Source of the DNA: Paraspadella gotoi
Taxonomy: Eukaryota > Chaetognatha
DNA: 64,000 nucleotides
NCBI GenBank assembly: GCA_051294375.1
Contig: CM119264.1
Coordinates: 7,275,814 to 7,339,813, forward strand
Reading direction: 5' to 3'
Shown piece after piece: positions 56,484 through 64,000 of the stretch. A program made the position numbers and the translations under genes. Under the pieces are notes generated by a model. It did not search any database, was not told where the DNA came from, and saw nothing but the letters and a program-made list of their open reading frames with translations. How positions within the stretch are numbered: position 1 is the stretch's first letter; each line of letters begins with the position of its first letter.

Positions 56484-59353
56484 AGAGAAAGAATGATCAA
56501 AGGTTCTCGAACTCGCTCGACGATATTTATTAAGTGCATCGCCTTTTCTAATTAAGTTCGTTTTTCGTTCTTTAATTCGATAAGACGTCGGGCGAAACGA
56601 AGACCGATTTTCTGTGTAAATGTTCAATTCTGTTTGTTTCAAGCATTAAAACAAAAAATCTCTCTCTCTCCTCTCTCTCTTCTCTCTCTCTCTCTCTCCT
56701 CTCTCTCCTCTCTCTCTCTCTCTCTCTCCTCTTCTCTCTCTCTCTTCTCTCTTCTCTACTAGAAGCGAACCAAAAAAAAAAAAAATTAAATGTAAAAAAA
56801 AGAAGAAAAAAGACATTAAGCAAAGTGCATCACAGTACGAGGTTTAACGACCGTATTAATTACTGTATCATCTCTCCGACGAGATAGTAAAGCTTCTTTA
56901 AATACAGATCAATTTCGATACGGGTTTGTAATTTTAGGTTGTGTTGGGAGAGGGTTTTGAATTCCCTTTTGGTTTTTTTAATGTTAAAAACTCGATGAAA
57001 ACTAAAAAAGATAAACAGGAAAGATTCAACAGATGTCCCGAGATGTAACTGAGAGAAGGACTTGAGCCGCAAACCAACTACAAAGTTACTCGCGATTAAA
57101 ATCAAATTTAACATCTTATCGATTTAACCCTAGGTTTTACTCGCCGGTCACAACAATCAACGCTGAGTCATGGGCGTAAACAAATAATGAAAACATGTAC
57201 GGCCTTTATTAAGAAAAAAAATATTTAAAACTATCAATTCATTAAAAGTTTACTTAGTTTACTTAAAATTCAAAAACTATTAAAGTTAAAATCGATGGCG
57301 CCATAAATTAAAGGCGTTGACTATTGACAAAGTCTCTGTAAGAAAAAAAGCAAGCAGTCGTGACGCAAGAAAAGGCAAACAAAAAAAGGAGAAAGCAACT
57401 TTCCAATTTCGGTCTCAAGCACAAAAAGAAAAAAAAAAAAGCAAAGAAAAAGCAAGAAGAAAGCGTTTCATCCTGAATCGCGAGTCGTCGCTAAATTGTC
57501 TCGCGCGGAAACTCTCGAAGCGAGAGTCGGATTGGGTGGCTTCTCAGCGGCCAACGCTCGCTATTTTTAAAGAAAGACGAGTAAACACTCTCGAGGAAGA
57601 AAGGGAGGTTTCTATCTGCGATGGCGAAGAGAGTGAGGGGGAGGAAGGGGGGAAGAGGGAGGGGAGGAAAGGGGGGGAGGGGAGAGGGGCCGGTTAGTGT
57701 GAAAAAGGTCGGAGGGAGTTGGAAAGGGCGTCTTTTTTTCTTTTTTTTAATTTTTAAAGATTCAAAATTCTAAGTTGTCATGAAAATTTGCAAATTACTC
57801 GTTTCACTATTTTCTATTTTTATATTTTATGAAGGATTTAGTATTTAATCTATATTATTTAAACAAATATATATTGCTTTCTTTTTTAAAAAAATGTTTT
57901 ATCTATCTAATAATTCAATTTGGGAAGGGGAAGTCAGTGTTGTCTTCTGGAAATAGAGGGAGCATCTACACAACACAAGGTTAGATTACTATCTGTCCTA
58001 GTTTTCTAATAGCTATCACACATCATTTCTGTTAGAAGGTCATTAATGAAAAATCATAATATCTAAGAGGCTGAACAGAAATGGGTGGGAATGGATAATT
58101 TTTTGAGGGGGGACCAACGTTACATATTATTTTTTTTACCAATAGGGATAAGACTACCATGTAGAATTGTATGTTCCGATAGGGATACATACTGGGGAAA
58201 GGTCTATAGGGGCACCTTTATGTCATGAATATAATTTTAAAATACTTTAATAAAAATTATATTTTTTCTTTATCCTACTTTTTAATTATTTATTTTTTGA
58301 ATATTTTTTATCTTTTATGTTTATACAATGGTAAGATCATCAGTTGGGAACCTATACCCTTCATGGACTTCGGCTCTTTCATCCCAATCATATTTTTTCA
58401 GAATCGCAATCGTTCGAAGGAGGTTTTTGAGTTTTGACTTTGTAGAGAGAGTTGATCGATTGAGTCCTATTTTTCCTTTTTTATTTTTTAAATCCCAAGG
58501 GAAAAATCTGGGGAAAGCTCTTTTGTTCACGTTCGAAATAACATTATGATAATAAAACCATCAAATCATCAAAAGAAGAGATGGAGGGAAAAAAAGAGAG
58601 AGAGAGAGAGAGTGAGAGAGAGAGAGAGAGACAGACAGAGAGAAAGAGAGAGAGAGAGATAATCTAAGCGCGTCTTACATCGCAGGGAATGCCGCTGCCT
58701 AAATCTTTGGTCTGAAGCAGAAGGAAGAATTAGAAGAAAAAAAATTTTCCGCGATTTTTTTCGATGCAATGAGAATTAAAAAAAAAAGAATTAAAAAAAG
58801 AAGAAAATCTGTGTATTTTTTTATCAACTTTTTCGTTTTTCTTTCTCCGTGGATTCGTTTCGAATTTTTGGAAAATCTTTTTTTTTTTTTGTTAAGTCTT
58901 TAATTTTCAAGCCAAGCCACTCAAAAGCAGTTCATACAATAATTCGCTCATTAAACGAAACAATACAAAGAACCGAAGGGTTGTATTATAAAACATTGAC
59001 TGTTGACTGTCGGAATCCCAGACTGTCTGAGCAAAGAGACCTGCCGACCGACAAATCTCTCATGCTTATTTATTAATGTCCTCGATTTTCGACGAGTTTT
59101 TGGTAAAGTCGATCGATTGGCTGCCGAGACGATCAAGTTTTTTTTTATTATAAGAACAAGAACATTCTTAGTAATCAAATATAAATAAATTAATGTTGCA
59201 AAAGTTTAATTTGTTCGTGTCTAACTTTCAAAAATAATAATAAAAAATATATGGTGATTCTTTAAAATTATTTCAAAAATGTGAAAGTTTCCATTACGTC
59301 ATCGTTCTAACTTGAAAACGTTGAAAAAAAAAACTTTTTTTTGTTAAGAACAT

Positions 59354-59387
<34 letters not shown>

Positions 59388-60005
59388 AAGATAACGATGA
59401 CAGGGACGACGACGACGACAGGATGACGATGACAAGGACGATGATGACTGCGATGAGGACGATGTTGAGGAGGACGACGACGATGACGACGACGACGACG
59501 ACGGAAGACGAAAAAAGTCGACTTTCGGGAAGACGTCGTCGTCAACTTCCGCGATCGAAGGATATTTTTTTTTACTTCCTAATTTAAGAAAAACGGAAAA
59601 AATATTGTAAAAAAAGGGACAAAAAAAATGTCAAAACATAGAAAGAAAAAAACTTGGGGGGGAAAGGGCATACTTTCCTCTTCGTGTGACTTTTTTTTCA
59701 AAATTCAACATTCATTTAACTAAATAAACAATCGGCGTGATATATTCACTTATTCAGTGCACGAAGTAGTTTTTTGGTCATGAGGACATTTCCCAACCAC
59801 GATGATTTTTGTTACTTTTTAATTTTCACGACGTATTCATTCGTATGAGAATAGTCGACTTTTTCTCCACGCCCACAATTCTTATAGCCCCTTTCTACTT
59901 AACCTTAAGAGTCTCTCTCTCTCTCTCTCAAACATCTTCTCAGCGCCATTTCCTTCTAACTCCTCCCCTTCAAATTATCTCAATTCCCGAATTCGTCCTC
60001 ATGTT

Positions 60006-60037
<32 letters not shown>

Positions 60038-61648
60038 TTTCGACTTTTTTTCTAAGTTGTTCAAAATTCTCGCCAATGATCATTTTCTCTTTTCCAAATC
60101 CGATCTCATCTCGATTCTCGTAGATTCAAACGGGTTTTTATTTTTTTTAATTACTATTTAGAATTCGCACTGGATTATCATTACAAAACTTAAAATCAAC
60201 GAAAAAAAAAATATTCGCGAAAAGTTTTTTCTATCCTTTTCTAGTTGTTTACCTCTTATCGTTTTAGCTATATTTACCAGAAAAAGACAAATTTAATTAA
60301 AAAATTTAACTTAAATTTTAAGGCTTTTCAGAGATCCGCCTACATTTGGTAAATGGAGCCCCGAGAAGCTTTCATTACAGCCTTTAGTAAAGGCTTTACG
60401 GCCCTGGGAGCTTTTCCGACTCCGGGAATCCACTCATGAGATTCGGGAGAAAAAAATTAAAAAGAAATGAAAGGAAAGCTGACGTCAAAGAGGAATGCAA
60501 TGATTATTGACCAGTGTGATCGCCACTTACAATAACGCAAACTTACTGTAGAATGACGAAAGATCTTCAGTTTTGATAGAACTGTACATTGTACTATTGT
60601 ACAATGAACTTCTTATAGTTTGACACAATCGGGAAATCACAATTTTAACCTCAACTTTAACCAGATTTAAAAAAAGAGGACCAAATGAAAGACAACCGAC
60701 TGAGGAAACAAGTTTTCTTTATTTTAATATCGAAAAATTTTTTTTTAAAATTCTCGTCGTGGTCAGACTGGTCGGGAAATGAAGTCGGGGTCAGGTCAAA
60801 TCCGAGGAGAGAGACCGCGGGAGAGGGGCCGGGGATTAATAAAGCGCTATACTCGCGCATGTCAACTTGAAATACAAGGCAGCAGAATATTTAAAAAATG
60901 GGTTATGAAAAAAATATAAGTAAATTAAATGTCATTTATAATTATTAAGAAAAAAAAATATTCTGGATTTCGATCTGGGAATTGAGGCGTCCGATTTCCG
61001 TCTGTCTGGTCGTCACGCGAAACCGCGATTAAAACAAAGACTCGAGTCCGTCTGTCCCTCTAAGATTCTATCTGACAACCAGAGTGAGAGCGTTTGGGAG
61101 TTTTTTCTGTCGGTCTGTCGGGCCGTCCGTCTATCCCTACGTCTATCTGTCCAATCGTCCAACCGACTGAACTTATTTCGCCCAAATTCTTTCTCATAAA
61201 CGTCTTGTTTTTTTGGCGTCGACTATTAATAAAACCAACCCAATTATGAAAAAAAAGTAATTGTAAAATATTTTGAATAAATATTAAGCTTACTTATTTC
61301 ATATCAGATATTAATAATATGATGGTAAGAGGTCTGTTAGTGTTGTCTTCTGGAACTTATTACTCCTCACATTTTAAATCAACCATCTTTTTGTTTCCTC
61401 ATTCAACCTGCCACTTGAAGTTTCCAATTTTCCCTGTCAACTCTTATCGTCATTCGACGCTCGAAAGCGCGAGACCAAAGTTCTTCTTCTCTTTCTTCAT
61501 TTTATTTTTCAAATTTGAAACGAAAAAATTACTTTTCCGACAAAAAAAAAGATTGAACTCTGTTCGGTTTTTCTTTTCACAAAAAAAAAATGGCTCAACG
61601 GGGGATATTTAGTTCTTTTATTAATTTTTATGCGTTTGAGTAAATATA

Positions 61649-61746
<98 letters not shown>

Positions 61747-61843
61747 GAGCAAAGAACTGTCCCTTTGGGGAAAAAAATGTAATTTATACAGCGATTTACT
61801 TAAAGGCGGGATTTTTTAGTAGAGAGGAGAGATATATATTATA
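55188..61843. repeat. Right copy of the 6.8-kb direct duplication
   Basis: Same order of contents as 43663-50552 but about 230 bp shorter, with many single-base losses. GAT arrays lie at about 55700-55940, (TTTTC)n at 56155-56280, (GA)n at 56372-56480, (TC)n at 56657-56756, (GAC)n at 59357-59390 and (GA)n at 61650-61740. No gene is seen. Confidence 0.85.
61650..61740. repeat. (GA)n microsatellite
   Basis: About 45 uninterrupted GA units. The left copy of the duplication has a shorter, interrupted array here. Confidence 0.95.
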
Positions 61844-62555
61844 TATACATTTCAGCTGAAATGTGGATAGCGATTTTCATTAAAGAAAAACTATACAACT
61901 TTAATTTTAAAATATTAAAACCATAGAGACCCAAAGAACCAACGATTATAGTGGAAAAATCATTAATTTCAATATAGTATATGAAATAACTAAGTATCAA
62001 GTAACGACGAATAAAAAAATGGGACAAAAAAACTTGTCATCGACTTTTTTGCTTTGGTTCACATCGTCATCGTCGTCGTCGCTCACATAGTCGTCGTTCA
62101 CATCGTCGTCGTCGTTCACATCTCTAACTTGAAAGATGGACAAAAAGTTGGCCATCGGGGAGGAAAAATTCGAAACTTTGACCGAAACAAAAGTCAGTGT
62201 TTTGTAAATGGTGTTTGTTCTGATAGTCGTTGTATTAAATTTTAGATATTTAATTCTTTTATCAAACCTTTAAGCTGTTTTTGCTAAAGCTGAAAAAATT
62301 ATATTAAATCTGGAAAACCCAGTGCTAATACGGATTTTCTCTATTAAGTAAATAATCATTATTTTTTCTACTCTTTTAAGAAGACTTATATACAAAAAAA
62401 ACAACTCAAGAATGAACAAAAGACGCAGGTGTTACAGTTTGACAAGTTTAACAAAACAAATGTACAATATAAAAAAGAGTGATCTTTAAGAACGAAGTGA
62501 TCGCTCTCCTTCAACTCTGACGATACATCATTCTGCCACCTGAATCGACGTCCTC

Positions 62556-62594
<39 letters not shown>

Positions 62595-63520
62595 TTCTTA
62601 GTCGTCGTCGTTAACGGTCACACCCAGAATTCGATGTGATATCGTTTTTCATTTATATCAGGTCATCCAAAATTAATTCGTCCTTTTACATTTAAGAATA
62701 CATCGCGTTTCGTATCGCTCATCGATGGAGCGAGCCTGTCGAATGTTTAAGAATTTTAAAAAATTCAGAAATATCTGAGAAAGTTTAAGTATAATGGAAA
62801 TCATGTGTCAGTCATTGAAATTGAAAGGTCTAAACATTAACATCAGAACTTTAAAATTCAAGAGAACTAAAGTTACACGAAAGACGACCGACCGACTTTG
62901 AGAATGAAATAAAATTGTATTCATTAGGTATGCGCAATAGCAAGAGCAACATTAAAATTTTGTACAAAGTGGAAAGAAAAACTCATTATACCCTAAAAAT
63001 ATGTGTTAAATATCAAAAAAAGAGGAGGGACTGAGAATTTCTAGTAGATGAAGATGAGATTAAAAGGACTCATAACATCAGTAACATTCCTTTCACACGT
63101 CCGCTGCTGAATGAGCTTCGTCTGAAAAACGAAATTGAACCCGCGCATTAAAAAGAACATATTAGGTTCGTAGATTTCCGGCTTTTTTGACTTTGTCCTG
63201 ACTTTGTCACGCATTTGTCTCTTTTTCTATTGTATTTTTTTGACAACTGTCAATTTTCGAATCTGGTCGAAACCGTCTTTGTTTTCTCAAGAACACCATT
63301 TTGACGTCGTATTAACTAACAACGTTCTCTTAACGAACAAACGTTTATTTTTTGTTCTTAAATTTCCTTATATACCCTTAGGTTTTATTCCCATTCTTCG
63401 TCTGTGATACATAAAACAACAAATTTTTAAAAGGAATAAAGAAAAACTAATAAAAAGAAAACAAAACAGAAACGAAATTTAAACGAAAAGAAAAAAAACA
63501 AACAAAACGACGGCGTCTCC
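61844..63520. other. Upstream region of the DNAJ gene, no other gene seen
   Basis: Contains TCG/ATCG triplet patches (about 62065-62120) and (TCG)n (about 62550-62605). From 63430 the sequence is A-rich and leads into the DNAJ start codon. Confidence 0.5.
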
Positions 63521-63742
63521 ATGTCTTCCTCGAAAGACGCCGTCCCCGACGTCGACAGCGACGATTACTACGCGGTGTTGGGACTGCGGCGCGGCGCCAA
63601 CGCTGACGAGATCAAGCGCGCCTACAGAAAAGCGGCGCTCAAGTGGCACCCGGACAAAAACCCCGACGACAAGAAAAGAGCGAAAGTCAATTTCCAGAAA
63701 ATCTCAGAGGCCTACGACGTTTTGTCGGATGAGAAGAAGAAG
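63521..63742 (+). CDS. DNAJ (HSP40) co-chaperone, first exon; gene continues beyond the window
   Basis: ATG at 63521 opens 74 codons ending at the donor AAG|GTGAGG (63742/63743). It encodes a J domain: [37 protein letters not shown], then [17 protein letters not shown]. The HPD tripeptide that stimulates HSP70 ATPase is present. The J domain starts after only about 14 residues, and the match to DNAJB2/B6/B7/B8-type sequences suggests a class B protein, but later domains are outside the window. A (GA)n repeat lies 18 bp inside the intron. No signal peptide is seen, so a cytosolic or nuclear role is likely. Confidence 0.9.
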
Positions 63743-64000
63743 GTGAGGGGGTTGTGGGAGAGAGAGAGAGAGAGAGAGAGAGAAGCAGCCTGCCGCCGCC
63801 TCCGCCCTCCACCGCCGCCGCCGCCGGCCAGGCCTCGTTTGCCTGACCGGTCGTAGATCGCCTGGCAGGGAGAGAAGAGGGGGAGAGGCGGGGGGGCGGG
63901 GAAGAAGGAAGAGGGGAATCGTGGAAATGTCAGCGAAGAAAGTTTTCGTATGAATGTAAACTATTTTAAAGGACAAAAAAAAAAACGAAAGAAAAATTTA

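Overview
This window is nuclear DNA from an intron-rich animal, most likely an invertebrate. All recognisable genes are split by GT-AG introns, and a few sites look like GC-AG introns. Exons are rich in G/C third positions (GTC, CTC, ATC, GAC), while introns and spacers are AT-rich and full of (GA)n/(TC)n, (ATTC)n, (TTTTC)n and GAY/TCG triplet arrays. ODF3/CIMAP1 and RIIAD1, both flagellar/ciliary families, point to an animal with flagellated sperm or motile cilia. I cannot assign a phylum. Two gaps of exactly 25 N (21656-21680 and 43638-43662) show a draft scaffold, and each gap touches a duplicated block.

Layout. 0.5-12.3 kb, minus strand: a long multi-exon gene of unrecognised family, ending in a predicted membrane anchor and a short acidic tail. 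14.6-16.8 kb, minus: a complete six-exon ODF3/CIMAP1 gene (256 aa). 17.7-18.1 kb, minus: a complete two-exon RIIAD1 gene (113 aa). 18.8-42.8 kb, plus: a two-pore channel (TPC/TPCN) gene, head-to-head with RIIAD1. Its exons encode domain I, a linker with two EF-hand-like loops, domain II, and then in-frame exons for a roughly 870-residue tail with an SH3 domain and proline-rich segments. The first part (17.80-21.66 kb) is repeated almost exactly at 21.68-25.52 kb across the first gap. The two copies carry complementary single-base frameshifts, so I read this as unmerged overlapping contig ends rather than a biological duplication.

The 8.6-kb intron at 29.5-38.1 kb is packed with mobile DNA: a foldback element (29.8-31.8 kb), an intronless AT-rich XK-related-like membrane-protein gene on the opposite strand (32.0-34.4 kb, broken at a 7-T run), a miniature LTR-like element with 5-bp target-site duplications (35.5-36.2 kb), and an inverted-repeat element carrying hammerhead-ribozyme-like motifs (36.8-37.5 kb). 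It also holds a possible alternative first exon (34.8 kb) that is phase-compatible with the SH3 tail.

42.8-63.5 kb has no gene I can support. It holds a second noisy duplication (43.66-50.55 versus 55.19-61.84 kb) and, between the copies, 4.6 kb of minisatellite, tRNA-derived SINE-like sequence, a hammerhead-like motif and a GC-rich TATA-containing island. At 63.5 kb the first exon of a DNAJ co-chaperone gene begins and runs off the window.

The most notable observations are the TPC-SH3 architecture, a family of hammerhead-like motifs (one with an intact core at 2.26 kb), the nested intronless membrane gene, and a short open frame conserved across copies of a dispersed inverted-repeat element.
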